NCBI RefSeq assembly: GCF_900083545.1
Contig: NZ_LT559262.1
Location: 3,398,324 to 3,462,323, forward strand
Source of the DNA: Alistipes provencensis
GTDB lineage: Bacteria > Bacteroidota > Bacteroidia > Bacteroidales > Rikenellaceae
Length of the DNA: 64,000 nt
Reading direction: 5' to 3'
Positions 18,418 to 27,909 of this stretch are shown here, piece after piece. Numbering within the stretch: position 1 is the first letter of the stretch; the number at the start of each line of letters is the position of its first letter. The notes beneath the pieces were generated by a model. The model did not search any database, was not told the DNA's origin, and worked only from the letters and a program-made list of their open reading frames with translations. The translations under genes were made by a program, and so were the position numbers.

Positions 18418-20091
18418 CTACCACCTCAAAACCCGAACCTTATACACGCTCAGATCGGGAATGCGGATCAAAAGGTCCGCTTCCCCGCTTTTCACATTCG
18501 ACGTGTGGCGCAGCGTCTGCGTGGTCCAGTCCTGATCCCCCTCGGGCACGGTCGCATCCGTATACCATGCCTCGCCGGTATCCTCGTTATAGTTCACCGA
18601 TTTAAGTGCCGTGCAAGCCGAAAAGTGGGTCAGCTCGGAAAAGGTTCCCGACGCCGTATTATAAACATAGGCGCTTTTACCTGCGATGCAAAGGCTGTGG
18701 GAATTGACCGTCGTAAGGTCGTGTACCGAATTCTTGGGCGTCTCGACCGTCCGTTCCTCTTCGAGTTCGGGAGCGTCGGTGTTCCAGTTCTTCAACTTGT
18801 ATATTTTCAGACTCTTGCCCCCGATGGCATAAAGACGCTGGGTCGTCTCGTTCCACACCACGCCGTGCGCCGATTCCAGATCGTACTGGCACAACACCTT
18901 ATTGTTTTGGCCGAGATCGTAGACCTGCACCTTGTTGCAGTTGGCATCCGCACCCGACGAGCAGGCCAGCACCACCCTATCGTTGGGCAGCAGATCGGAC
19001 GAGTGCACCTGCGGGCAGGAGGTCGACCACCAGCGAATGGCGTCGGTCTGCCGGTCATAAAGCACGCACCAGCCCGTAGCGCCCGACAGCAGCAGTTTGC
19101 GGCCATTGTCCACAGGCTTGCCCTCGCCGACACGGCATTGCGATTCGGGAATGCCCAGAACCGGAGCGACCGTGCGGGAATCCCAGCGCCATACGACGGC
19201 GTCCCGATAATCGGCGGGCGATTCGCTCCCGACTTCGATCACGCAGGCGGTGTTGTTGCCGCAGAACAGCAGTTGCGTCGGGAGTTTCTCCGCCTCGGCG
19301 GTATCGACCTTGCCGCCCTGCGCCAGCCGCCGCGGTGTATCGTCGACCAGTCGCTCCACCTCCGTATCGCCGTCGTACAGGATCACCGTATAGCCCGACG
19401 AAAGGTCCACGGGCGCCAGCAGCGCGACGAGCGTCTGACCTCCGGCCGCGCAGTCGACCGGAACGGCGGGCGTCACGGTCACCTGCGGCGCCGAGGCCGT
19501 AACATCCCAGTCCGCCATGCGGACCGACACTTCGCCGCCGATCATCTCGCCGCCATTGGCTTCGACGACGGCGCGTGTAACCTTGTAGCTGTTCTGGATG
19601 AGCCGGATATACATCGTGCATCCGAGCTGGGAAAGCTCCATGTCGACCCCTTCGTAGGAGTTGACGACCCCGGTCGTATGGCCCACGAGCAGGGGGGGGG
19701 TGAGCGTCCCGTCCTGCGCGGTGGGGACCGTGGTTTTCAGCACCCCGTCCTCGCAGGTCACCTGCGCATCGGCAGGCCACCATGCAGCCACGGCCACGGG
19801 CCCTCGCGGCGCCGTGACGTTGAAAAGGAAGAGCGAACGCTCCGTGCCGGGAAGAATCGGTTCGGCAAAGACGGGTTCCGTCCGTCCGGGACCTTCGGCG
19901 ACCAGAGCCGCCGGCTCGCCCTTCTTCCAGACGACCGAAGTAAGGCCGCCTTCGGCGTTGCAGTATTTTGCGAGTGTCAGATTGGTTTTTGCGGCAAGCA
20001 GCGTGCGTCCGGATTCGTCGTCGCTGCACCCTGCGCCGAAAAGCAATGTTCCGGCCAGCAGGGCGAAAAGTCCGTATAGTCTGTTTTTCAT
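18418..20091 (-). CDS. lipoprotein with Fimbrillin-like N-terminus and beta-propeller (DUF6528-like)
   Basis: The 557-residue predicted surface lipoprotein has a lipobox at FGAGC. Residues of about 30-260 form a beta-rich region with a pattern like fimbrillin or Mfa-type domains (ELSQLGCTMYIRLIQNSY). The second half has repeated strand pairs of a propeller (VVWRWDSRTV, RKLLLSGATGWCVLYDR, RVVLACSSGADANCNKV, SAHGVVWNETTQRLYAIGG) that I associate with DUF6528; the family name is tentative. It is the last gene of the locus A operon, in a position typical of glycan-binding lipoproteins. A run of nine G/C bases at 19692-19700 inside the frame could be prone to slippage. Confidence 0.75.
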   Translation of the reverse strand: MKNRLYGLFALLAGTLLFGAGCSDDESGRTLLAAKTNLTLAKYCNAEGGLTSVVWKKGEPAALVAEGPGRTEPVFAEPILPGTERSLFLFNVTAPRGPVAVAAWWPADAQVTCEDGVLKTTVPTAQDGTLTPPLLVGHTTGVVNSYEGVDMELSQLGCTMYIRLIQNSYKVTRAVVEANGGEMIGGEVSVRMADWDVTASAPQVTVTPAVPVDCAAGGQTLVALLAPVDLSSGYTVILYDGDTEVERLVDDTPRRLAQGGKVDTAEAEKLPTQLLFCGNNTACVIEVGSESPADYRDAVVWRWDSRTVAPVLGIPESQCRVGEGKPVDNGRKLLLSGATGWCVLYDRQTDAIRWWSTSCPQVHSSDLLPNDRVVLACSSGADANCNKVQVYDLGQNNKVLCQYDLESAHGVVWNETTQRLYAIGGKSLKIYKLKNWNTDAPELEEERTVETPKNSVHDLTTVNSHSLCIAGKSAYVYNTASGTFSELTHFSACTALKSVNYNEDTGEAWYTDATVPEGDQDWTTQTLRHTSNVKSGEADLLIRIPDLSVYKVRVLRW

Positions 20092-20118
20092 GTCGTAAGT
20101 CAGTTGAGTGATTGATTG

Positions 20119-20964
20119 TTATTTGTTGCGCAGCACTTGTCCGTAGGCTTTCACGAGATCGCGGCATGTGGCTTCGCCGTGATGCACCTCGAAGATATAC
20201 ACTCCCCGATAGCCCGCCCGCCGCAGCCTGCGGCAGAGGTCCAGCCAGTCGATCACGCCCTTGCCGGGCAGCCAGTGGCGTTCGTCGCGGCCGTCGTAAT
20301 CGGACAGATGGACCGTAGCGATCCGGTCGCCGAGCGCCTCGATGAAGTCGGCGTGGCTCTCCAGAAGCAGGTGGTTCGTGTCGAAGCAGACCATGACCTC
20401 GGGACACCCTTCGATCAGGCGGAGCATCTCGGCCGAGGTGCGGCCGATGCTGTGGGGCATGTTTTCCACACACAGCACCGCACCGATCTCTTCCGCCGCG
20501 AGCGACAGCCGGCAGATGGAGTTGGCGGCGCAGCGTTCGCGTTCGCCGCGCTCCTCCTCCGAAATGGGCCGCGATCCGGGATGCAGCACCAGCCGCCGGG
20601 GATGGAAGATGGCCGCCAGCCGGATCATCCGTTCGATATAGGCTACATTCCGTTCCCGCTGTACGGGATCGACGACCGAAATGTCGCATTTGCGGCCGAA
20701 AGGCAGGTGGCACGACCAGACCCTCAGTCCGGCCTTCTCCAGCCTCTCGCGCAGGGCGAAAGCCTCGGCATAGCACTCGGCATCGGGGGTTTTGTGGGTG
20801 AACGCGTGGAACGTCACCTCGACATACCCGATCCCGGCATCGCGAACCTCCGCCAGTTTCTCCTGCGTCGGTCCCCCGAGAATCCCGAGCGAGGTTCCCA
20901 TCGGCCGGGCGGCGTACAGCACGCCGCCCAGCATCAGGAACAAACCTAAAAATATCCCTTTCAT
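20119..20964 (-). CDS. exported sugar phosphate isomerase/epimerase-like TIM-barrel protein
   Basis: A 281-residue xylose-isomerase-like TIM barrel (AP endonuclease 2 family). ATG 20964 gives a signal peptide (MKGIFLGLFLMLGGVLYAA) and sits 14 bases after the preceding stop; the longer frame to 21045 overlaps that gene. The metal ligands of the family are visible: Glu in VLCVENMP, Asp and His in VCFDTNHLLL, His in VHLSDYDG, Glu in GVYIFEVHHG. Export implies a periplasmic sugar substrate rather than a sugar phosphate. Related periplasmic TIM barrels in Bacteroides act on 3-keto-glycosides, but no partner oxidoreductase is present here, so the role is open. Confidence 0.85.
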   Translation of the reverse strand: MKGIFLGLFLMLGGVLYAARPMGTSLGILGGPTQEKLAEVRDAGIGYVEVTFHAFTHKTPDAECYAEAFALRERLEKAGLRVWSCHLPFGRKCDISVVDPVQRERNVAYIERMIRLAAIFHPRRLVLHPGSRPISEEERGERERCAANSICRLSLAAEEIGAVLCVENMPHSIGRTSAEMLRLIEGCPEVMVCFDTNHLLLESHADFIEALGDRIATVHLSDYDGRDERHWLPGKGVIDWLDLCRRLRRAGYRGVYIFEVHHGEATCRDLVKAYGQVLRNK

Positions 20965-20978
20965 TTTTCCCCGGTCCG

Positions 20979-23015
20979 TTACCATTCGATCAGCGACGAC
21001 TGAATACAACCCGAGCCGCAGTGGTCGCCTCCGTGCGACGACCATCCCCTGCCGCGCGCAGCCCCGATGTATTTACCGATAAAAAGTCCGTTTCCGCCGT
21101 CTCCGGAACCTTGGTTCACGGTGTACAATACACCGTCTGCGAGATTGCAGCCGTTCTGACCGTTGTTCTGTGTATAGCTCCAATCGGCAATCTTGTTCCC
21201 GGACGTATCGTATTCCAGTACGAGGCTGTCCTCCGTACTGCTGCCGGACGCCATAATGTAAAAATGGTTGTTCGCATCGACCAGCGGACGCGTGAAGTTG
21301 AAAGTATTCTTCTTCACGCTGCTCGGCTGCTCTTCATGGACCATCGTCTGCAAATCGGACGAGAAGAACCGTACATATCCGTCTTTCGTTCCGGCGAAGA
21401 CCGTTCCGTCGCCGGCCACGATGGGTTGGTAATAGTTGTCTCCCCCGGCTGCACTCCGGGCACACAGCGTATGCGAGTCCAAATCAACGGCCGCCAAAGT
21501 CGTTCCGTAAGCGAAATAAGCCTTTTTCCGGTCGGGACTCACGGCGAAACCGATGGAGTTGACGATCGAAACCGTCACGGCGTCGATCTTCGTACCGTCG
21601 GCGGCGCTCACGAAATGGACCGCCGTTTTAGCCCCCACGACTACCTCGCCGCCGTTGACCAGCAGCCCGTAGCCGCAACTGCCGGCTGCGTAAGGCGCCC
21701 CCCAGCGTTCCATACCGGTCTCGGCGTCGAGCGCATAAAGATTGCCTTTCGCATCGACGATGTAAACCACCGTACCGTCGGCGCTGACAGCGGGAGGCGC
21801 CGAGTTCATCGATCCGCACTTGCTGAACTTCCAGTGCAGCGTACCGTCCGGCTTCACGGCATAGAACTGCCCACCTGCACTGGTTCCGTAGTAGATGTCG
21901 CCCGAGACCGGATTGACGGCCGCCATCGATTTCGACTCGGCCTGCGTATCGCCGTTGTCGGTCGGCCTGAACGTCCATTTTTGTTTGCCTGTCTGCACGT
22001 CGAAAGCATAGAGGTTGCTGATCTTGTTGCCCGTATTGACATATACCGTCGCAGCGTCGGGCGAAAGCACCGGACAAGTGTAGGTAGGGCTTTCGTATTT
22101 GGCACCGTCGGCCTGCTCCCAATCCATGAAATTGACGACATAAGGACGGATCTCGACCGTGATTTTCCATTCGCGCAGCGATTCGTCGATTTTTGCCGAC
22201 AGCATGACGACCTGACTGCCTGTGGTCTTGAATCCCGAAAGTATCTTGTCGCCCGTGAGGACCGCACCGTCGGGGAAAGTCCACGCCACGTCGCTCGCAT
22301 CGGCATAGGCCGCCCGGTTGAATTCGAACGTGACGGGCTGGTCGACAGCCGCCGTCTCCGAGGAGATGAAATAGGGAATGGCCTTGGTCGGCATGGCGCG
22401 GATCACATCCGCCTCGGCCGCTCCTTTTTCGTATTCGGCCGCCAGCAGGAAGTAATAATTCTTGTCGTTGGTGAGCCCTTCGCACCGGTAAGACGTCACG
22501 TCGCGGGCGATCTCCTGCGTCCGGATATCGCCCGGCATATCCTCGTCGTAATAAGAGAGCGTATATTTCTCCACGAGGGTCGAAGGTGCGGACCACGCGA
22601 GCGCCACATATCCGTCGCCCGTCTCCGTAACCGTGAGGTCCGTGACCGGAAGACGCGACGTGGAGGGACGGCCCGCTACGCTCACGGCATTGGAGATCAG
22701 TTTTCCGTAAACAGCCTGCACATTGAAATTATAGGAGATGCCGTTAGTCAGTTTGTCGACGACATACCGGCTTGCGCCGCCGGTATGCAGCGTCACGGTC
22801 TGCGACTCCTCGTCGGTATAGAAAACGATGTAATCGGTGGGATTCCACCCGTCGGGAATCTCCCATGCGAGGGTCACTTCCTCGTCGCCCGGCGTGGCCA
22901 CGAGATCGGTGACCTGATGCCGTGCGGCGCCGGCCTCGGGAATATCTTCGGTCCAGCACGACGCGGCGAGCGCCGCGAGGCCCGACAGGATGCATATATG
23001 AATCAGTTTTTTCAT
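20979..23015 (-). CDS. lipoprotein with two FN3 domains and PQQ-type beta-propeller
   Basis: The 678-residue lipoprotein has a lipobox at LAASC. Two fibronectin type III domains are seen at about 35-115 (ATPGDEEVTLAWEIPDG) and 120-210 (GDGYVALAWSAPS), then a PKD-like segment (PVTFEFNR, VAWTFPDGAVLTG) and a C-terminal propeller of PQQ/BamB-type repeats (LYAFDVQTGKQKWTFRP, FYAVKPDGTLHWKFS, LYALDAETGMERWGAP). It lies directly after SusD, the position of SusE/SusF-type surface glycan-binding proteins, so ligand binding at the surface is the likely role; an enzymatic role cannot be excluded. There is a 14-base gap to the isomerase-like gene. Confidence 0.85.
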   Translation of the reverse strand: MKKLIHICILSGLAALAASCWTEDIPEAGAARHQVTDLVATPGDEEVTLAWEIPDGWNPTDYIVFYTDEESQTVTLHTGGASRYVVDKLTNGISYNFNVQAVYGKLISNAVSVAGRPSTSRLPVTDLTVTETGDGYVALAWSAPSTLVEKYTLSYYDEDMPGDIRTQEIARDVTSYRCEGLTNDKNYYFLLAAEYEKGAAEADVIRAMPTKAIPYFISSETAAVDQPVTFEFNRAAYADASDVAWTFPDGAVLTGDKILSGFKTTGSQVVMLSAKIDESLREWKITVEIRPYVVNFMDWEQADGAKYESPTYTCPVLSPDAATVYVNTGNKISNLYAFDVQTGKQKWTFRPTDNGDTQAESKSMAAVNPVSGDIYYGTSAGGQFYAVKPDGTLHWKFSKCGSMNSAPPAVSADGTVVYIVDAKGNLYALDAETGMERWGAPYAAGSCGYGLLVNGGEVVVGAKTAVHFVSAADGTKIDAVTVSIVNSIGFAVSPDRKKAYFAYGTTLAAVDLDSHTLCARSAAGGDNYYQPIVAGDGTVFAGTKDGYVRFFSSDLQTMVHEEQPSSVKKNTFNFTRPLVDANNHFYIMASGSSTEDSLVLEYDTSGNKIADWSYTQNNGQNGCNLADGVLYTVNQGSGDGGNGLFIGKYIGAARGRGWSSHGGDHCGSGCIQSSLIEW

Positions 23016-23042
23016 GATTGAAACAGCTTTGAAGTTTTACGA

Positions 23043-24428
23043 TCAGTAACCGGGGTTCTGCCAGAGTATCGCCTTGTCGTTCACGATCTCGATCTGATTC
23101 TGCGGAATGGGAAACAGCAGGTTGTGCGCATCGAGCTTGTAGCCCATTTCGTGGAAGCGGTCGAGCGCCAGCCCCAGTCGCACGAGGTCGAACCAGCGGT
23201 GGCCTTCGAGCGCGAACTCACGGCCGCGTTCGTCGGCAAGCGCCTCGATGAAGGCCTCTTTCGAGGGAACGTCCCCGGCTTCGAGCGCGTCGAGTCCGGC
23301 CCGTGTACGGGTCTTGTTGAGATAAGGCAGTGCCAGCGTCCGCTGGTCGAGTGCATTCAGCGCCTCGGCGTACATCAGCACCACGTCGGCATAGCGCAGG
23401 TGCGGGAAATCATTCTCCACCACGTTGCCTTTCAGAGCGTCGTTCCGGTTGTCGAACCACTTGTTCAGCAGATAGGTCCCTTTTTTGTCCTCCGTGTACT
23501 CGGAAACCAACGGCAGGCGGTTGTCCTGCGCGTCGTAGAGCGCCCGGAATACCGGAGCGGGCTGTGTCAACTGTGCTTCTTCGGGTTTGGTGGTCGAATA
23601 CCAATAGCCGTGGCCCGTATCGTTGGCCTTGTTGTAGTAGAGTGCGAAGATGATCTCCTTGTTCATCTTGTTTTTCACGTTGAAGGCGTCCGCCGTAGTG
23701 TTGACCAAGCCGTAATTGGGATTCTTCATCGCCTCTTCGAGGGCCGTCTTGGCCTCGCCGGGTTTGCCGAACGTGAGGTAAACCTTCGCCAGCAGCGTAT
23801 AGGCCGCAATATCGGTAACACGGGCTTTCTCGGCACCCTTCGACGCCGGCAGCAGCCGGGCCGCCTCGGCCAGATCGCCCGTCAGCAGGACATACATCTC
23901 GTCGTCCGTGCAGCGGCGGATCGTCTTGGCATCGGCCGGGGATACGACCTTGTGCGCAATGGGCACGCCGCCGAAAGCCCGGTAGAGGTTAAAATACCAC
24001 CACGACCGCATGAAGAGGACTTCGCCGCGGTATTTGTCGTAATTGGGCAGTTCCTCACGGCCTTCGAGGTGATCGAGCACGTCGTTGCAGCGGTAGATGC
24101 CGTTGTACCAAGCGTTCCAGATATCGCTCATGATGGCGTTGCTGGAATTCTCCTCGAAGTGGTCGAAATAGTAGGTCGCCGCATCGGAAACCGTCATGGC
24201 CTGTTTGCAGCACTCGTCGCTGCGGTAGGCCAGTTCATTGAGGTGGTAGCCCATCTGTGTTTTGAGCTTGTGGTAGCAGGCCGCCACCCCTTGGTCGAAA
24301 TCGTCGTCGGTAATGTAGTAATTGTTCTCCGTGATGCTGTTGCTCGGATACTGTTCGAAGAAGCTGTCGGTGCAGGAAGCCGCCCCGAAGGCCGCGACGC
24401 CCAGCAAAAGATAATATGTTGGTTTCAT
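23043..24428 (-). CDS. SusD/RagB family nutrient-binding lipoprotein (locus A)
   Basis: The 461-residue surface lipoprotein has a lipobox at GAASC and a mature N-terminus of the SusD type (DSFFEQYPSNSITENNYY). The TPR-like helical scaffold is visible (RCNDVLDHLEGREELP, EVLFMRSWWYFNLYRAFGGVPI), and the C-terminal region has RYADVVLMYAEALN and FALEGHRWFDLVRLG, hallmarks of the family. It forms the lid of the SusC transporter and captures oligosaccharides. It starts 12 bases after SusC. Confidence 0.96.
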   Translation of the reverse strand: MKPTYYLLLGVAAFGAASCTDSFFEQYPSNSITENNYYITDDDFDQGVAACYHKLKTQMGYHLNELAYRSDECCKQAMTVSDAATYYFDHFEENSSNAIMSDIWNAWYNGIYRCNDVLDHLEGREELPNYDKYRGEVLFMRSWWYFNLYRAFGGVPIAHKVVSPADAKTIRRCTDDEMYVLLTGDLAEAARLLPASKGAEKARVTDIAAYTLLAKVYLTFGKPGEAKTALEEAMKNPNYGLVNTTADAFNVKNKMNKEIIFALYYNKANDTGHGYWYSTTKPEEAQLTQPAPVFRALYDAQDNRLPLVSEYTEDKKGTYLLNKWFDNRNDALKGNVVENDFPHLRYADVVLMYAEALNALDQRTLALPYLNKTRTRAGLDALEAGDVPSKEAFIEALADERGREFALEGHRWFDLVRLGLALDRFHEMGYKLDAHNLLFPIPQNQIEIVNDKAILWQNPGY

Positions 24429-24440
24429 GATTCCGGTCGA

Positions 24441-27400
24441 TTAGAGGTTGAAGTTGATGCCGACGCTGAACGTGCGTGCCAGCGGATAGGAGCAGTAGTC
24501 CTCGCCCGGACGCAGGGCGTCGCTCGCATGGTTGCTGACCTCGGGATTATAGCCCGAATAGTCGGTCCATGTGAAGAGATTCGATCCCTGCACATACACG
24601 CGCAGCTTCGAGATGCCGGCCTTGCGGGTCCACTTGTCGGGGAAAGTGTAGCCCAGCGAGAGGTTTTGCAGGCGCAGGTAGGAGCCGTCTTCGACGTGGA
24701 ACGTCGAGGTGCAGGCGGCGGTGTTGCCCGTCAGCTTGCGGTTCGGGCGGTTCATCTCGCCGTAGGGGAAACGCTGCAATGCATCCCGGGTCATGTTCTG
24801 GCTCATGGAGTTGCTCATCAGGTAGCGGCGTTCGAGGTTGAGTATCTCGTTGCCGTAGACGCCTTGGAAGTTGGCCGCCAAGTCGAAGCCCTTCCAAGAA
24901 AGATTGACCGAGAAGCCATAGTAGAAATCGGGCATGTAGTTGCCCACGATCACGCGGTCGGCATCCTCTTCGAGAATACCGTTGCCGTTGGTGTCGACGA
25001 AGCGGAAGTCGCCGACCTGCGTGGTGCTGAAATGGGGATAGGAGTTCAGCTCCTCCTTGTTGTGGAAGATACCGTCCTGTACGAGCAGGTAATAGCAGCC
25101 GACGGGCTGGCCCACGCGCGTGATGTAATAGGCCCCGTCGAACGACGCCTCCTTGATGATGTCGGCGTTCCCTTCACCTAAACTCAGCACCTTGTTACGG
25201 TTGAGCGACCAGTTGGCCGAGAGGGAATAGGAGAAATCGCCGAAACGCCGCCGCGAGGTAAGCCCCAGTTCCACGCCCTGATTCTCCATCGAGCCGATGT
25301 TCATGTTGGACGAGGTGAGTCCCGACACCGACGAGACGGGAACGTCGAACAGCATGTCGGTCGTCTTCGAATAGTAGTAATCGGCGGTCAGGCCCAGCGT
25401 CCCTTTCCAGAAACTGAAGTCCAGCCCCACGTCATACTGCGTGTTCCGCTCCCAGCCCAGATCGGGATTGGCGATCTGCGAGGGGTAGACCTGTGGCCGG
25501 AGACCGTTGCCGAGGTCCACGTTCGTCGAACCGTAGAGTTGCAGATATTCCGAGTTGCCGATCTGGGCATTGCCCGTCACGCCGACGCTCAGACGCAGCT
25601 TGAGGTCGTCGATCCATTTCACATCGCGCAGGAAGCTCTCGTCGCTCACACGCCAGCCCACCGAGGCCGCGGGGAAATAACCCCACCGGGTATTGGGGGC
25701 GAAGCGCGACGAACCGTCGCCGCGGATCGACGCCGAAACCATGTAGCGGCCCTTGTAGGAGTACTGCGCACGCACGAGCCACGAGGCGAAGGTGTAGGCA
25801 TACTCGTTGTTGTAGGTTTCCGCCGGGTCGATGGTCTTGCCCTTGGTGGTGCGGATCTTGTCGTCGCCCTTGACCCCCGTACCGACGATCTGCGACGTTT
25901 TGACATGCTCCTTTTCCGCCTCCCAGACGGCCACGGCATTGAGCGAATGGTCGCCGAAACGGCGCGAGAAAGAGAGCTGGTTGGAGAGCGTCCAGTGGAA
26001 ATAGGAGTTGGTGATGCTCTTCGCCGTGGGATTCGACGGGTCCTTGTAATTGGCCTTGTTTTTCAGCGGGATATACGACGGCCGGTAATAGTTGCGCGAA
26101 TAGTTGTAATAGTCGCCGCCGGCCGTGATCTTGTATTCCAGCCCGTCGATGAATTCGTAGGAGGCATAGACGCTGCCCTGCATATTGAGCCGCTCGCGCA
26201 CGTCGTCGATTTCGAGCGCCAGCGCCACGGGGTTCAGCGTTTCGTTGAACTGCGTGTCGCCCACGCCGTTCTCCTCGAGGCGCAGGTAGCCGTTGTTGTC
26301 CCAGTTGTAAGAGCCGTCGGCATTGTAGACCGGGAAGATCGAAGCCGCCATCAGTGCCGAGGCGATCACACCGTCGTTCCCGTACTGGGCGTCCGCATCC
26401 ACGAAATTGTATTTCGAGTAGGAGGGCGAAAAGCTGGCTCCGTATTTCAGTCGCTTGCGCTTGCCGTCGATATTGGCCCGCATTCCGTAACGCTCGAAAT
26501 CCGACCCGATGATCGTTCCTTCGCGATAAAGGTAATTGGCGCCGACGTAATAGCTCAGCGTCTTGGTGCGGCCCGAAACCGAAAGACTGTGCTTGTGCGA
26601 CAGCGCCGTGCGGAAGATGGCATCCTGCCAGTCGGTGTCGGTCAGCGTACCGCTCCGGTCCTCGAGATAGGCGGTGATAATGGGCGGAACCTTATAATAG
26701 CCCGTCGCCCCGCGTTCGTTGTAAGGATCGTCGATCGAACCCGTCGGCACCTCCGTCAGGTAGGCGTTGTCGCGCGACTCCTTGTAGAGCTGCGCGAACT
26801 CGTAGGCATTGAGCATATCATAGGTTTTCGACACGCCCGAAACACTGAACTGGCCGTCGTAACGGATCACGGGGTGTTCGTCCTGACCGCGCTTGGTCGT
26901 GATGAGGATGACGCCGCACGAACCGCGCGAGCCGTAGATCGCCGCAGCCGAAGCATCCTTGAGCACCTCGAGGCTCTCGATATCGTTGCTGTCGAGGTTC
27001 GAGAAGGCCCGGGCGTCGCTCGGAATGCCGTCGATGACGTAGAGCGGCTCGTTGCCCGAGGTGGCCGACTGGATGCCGCGGATGCGGATCGAGACGTTGC
27101 CGTTGGGCTGGCCGCCCAGCGTGAGCACCTGCACGCCCGGCATCTTGGCGGCCATGGCATCGCGGAAATCGGTCGTCGCAAGCCCTTTGAAATCCTCGGC
27201 CTTGATCGAAGCGATCGACGTCGTCACGTCGCGTTTGTTCTGCACGCCGTAGCCCACGACCACCACGTTGTCTACGGCGATCGCTTCGGAGGCGAGCTGC
27301 ACGTCGGCCTGCGTCTGAGTGTCCGAAAGTGTGACGGAAACCTTGTTATAACCGATCAGCGACACTTCGAGCACGGCGTTTTTCTGACGGATCGACAGCG

Positions 27401-27872
27401 TATATTCGCCGTCGATCCCCGTCGCCGTGCCTGTCGTGGTGCCTTTCAGGATGACGGTGGCACCGATCACGGGCGCACCGTTTTCGTCGGTCACGCGCCC
27501 CTTCACCGTGCGGACAGCGTCCGCAGCGACCTTAGGCGTCTCTTTCGACTTGGCCGTGAGGATGATCTTGCGGCCTTTGATCTCGACGCTCACATCGGGA
27601 AGGACCTCCGCAAGAATGGATTCGATACTCCGGTTTTCGGCTTTCACCGTAACCCTCCGATGAGGAGGCGTATCGATCTCGGCATTCACATAAGCGAACG
27701 TGTAAGGACTCGCCGCCTCGATCCGTTGCAGAAGTTCCTTGATGGTGACGTTCCGGGCGTCGAGTGTGACGACCGGCGTCTGTGCCCGCGCCGGAATGGC
27801 GAAACAGGCACACAGGACGACGGCCAGCACTCCCCGCCACATCGTTTTCAGGTAAAAATTCGGTTCATTCAT
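24441..27872 (-). CDS. SusC/RagA family TonB-dependent transporter with STN domain (locus A)
   Basis: A 1143-residue outer-membrane transporter. Domains in order: signal peptide, STN signalling domain (about 40-105, VTLDARNVTIKELLQRIE), carboxypeptidase-regulatory-like Ig domain (about 122-205, VKGRVTDENGAPVIGATV), plug with the TonB-box region (VVVVGYGVQNKRDVTTSI) and the ISGNEPLYVIDG-like block, then a 22-strand barrel. The STN domain indicates trans-envelope signalling to the FecR anti-sigma encoded just upstream. It imports glycan fragments with the SusD partner. Confidence 0.97.
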   Translation of the reverse strand: MNEPNFYLKTMWRGVLAVVLCACFAIPARAQTPVVTLDARNVTIKELLQRIEAASPYTFAYVNAEIDTPPHRRVTVKAENRSIESILAEVLPDVSVEIKGRKIILTAKSKETPKVAADAVRTVKGRVTDENGAPVIGATVILKGTTTGTATGIDGEYTLSIRQKNAVLEVSLIGYNKVSVTLSDTQTQADVQLASEAIAVDNVVVVGYGVQNKRDVTTSIASIKAEDFKGLATTDFRDAMAAKMPGVQVLTLGGQPNGNVSIRIRGIQSATSGNEPLYVIDGIPSDARAFSNLDSNDIESLEVLKDASAAAIYGSRGSCGVILITTKRGQDEHPVIRYDGQFSVSGVSKTYDMLNAYEFAQLYKESRDNAYLTEVPTGSIDDPYNERGATGYYKVPPIITAYLEDRSGTLTDTDWQDAIFRTALSHKHSLSVSGRTKTLSYYVGANYLYREGTIIGSDFERYGMRANIDGKRKRLKYGASFSPSYSKYNFVDADAQYGNDGVIASALMAASIFPVYNADGSYNWDNNGYLRLEENGVGDTQFNETLNPVALALEIDDVRERLNMQGSVYASYEFIDGLEYKITAGGDYYNYSRNYYRPSYIPLKNKANYKDPSNPTAKSITNSYFHWTLSNQLSFSRRFGDHSLNAVAVWEAEKEHVKTSQIVGTGVKGDDKIRTTKGKTIDPAETYNNEYAYTFASWLVRAQYSYKGRYMVSASIRGDGSSRFAPNTRWGYFPAASVGWRVSDESFLRDVKWIDDLKLRLSVGVTGNAQIGNSEYLQLYGSTNVDLGNGLRPQVYPSQIANPDLGWERNTQYDVGLDFSFWKGTLGLTADYYYSKTTDMLFDVPVSSVSGLTSSNMNIGSMENQGVELGLTSRRRFGDFSYSLSANWSLNRNKVLSLGEGNADIIKEASFDGAYYITRVGQPVGCYYLLVQDGIFHNKEELNSYPHFSTTQVGDFRFVDTNGNGILEEDADRVIVGNYMPDFYYGFSVNLSWKGFDLAANFQGVYGNEILNLERRYLMSNSMSQNMTRDALQRFPYGEMNRPNRKLTGNTAACTSTFHVEDGSYLRLQNLSLGYTFPDKWTRKAGISKLRVYVQGSNLFTWTDYSGYNPEVSNHASDALRPGEDYCSYPLARTFSVGINFNL

Positions 27873-27909
27873 AATTACTTGGTTTGTTATTAGGTTTTGC
27901 GCTGTAAGT

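Noticed and set aside
20997..23021. Long plus-strand frame opposite the FN3/PQQ lipoprotein gene
   Set aside because: The minus strand has a signal peptide, FN3 and propeller repeats; the plus frame has none.
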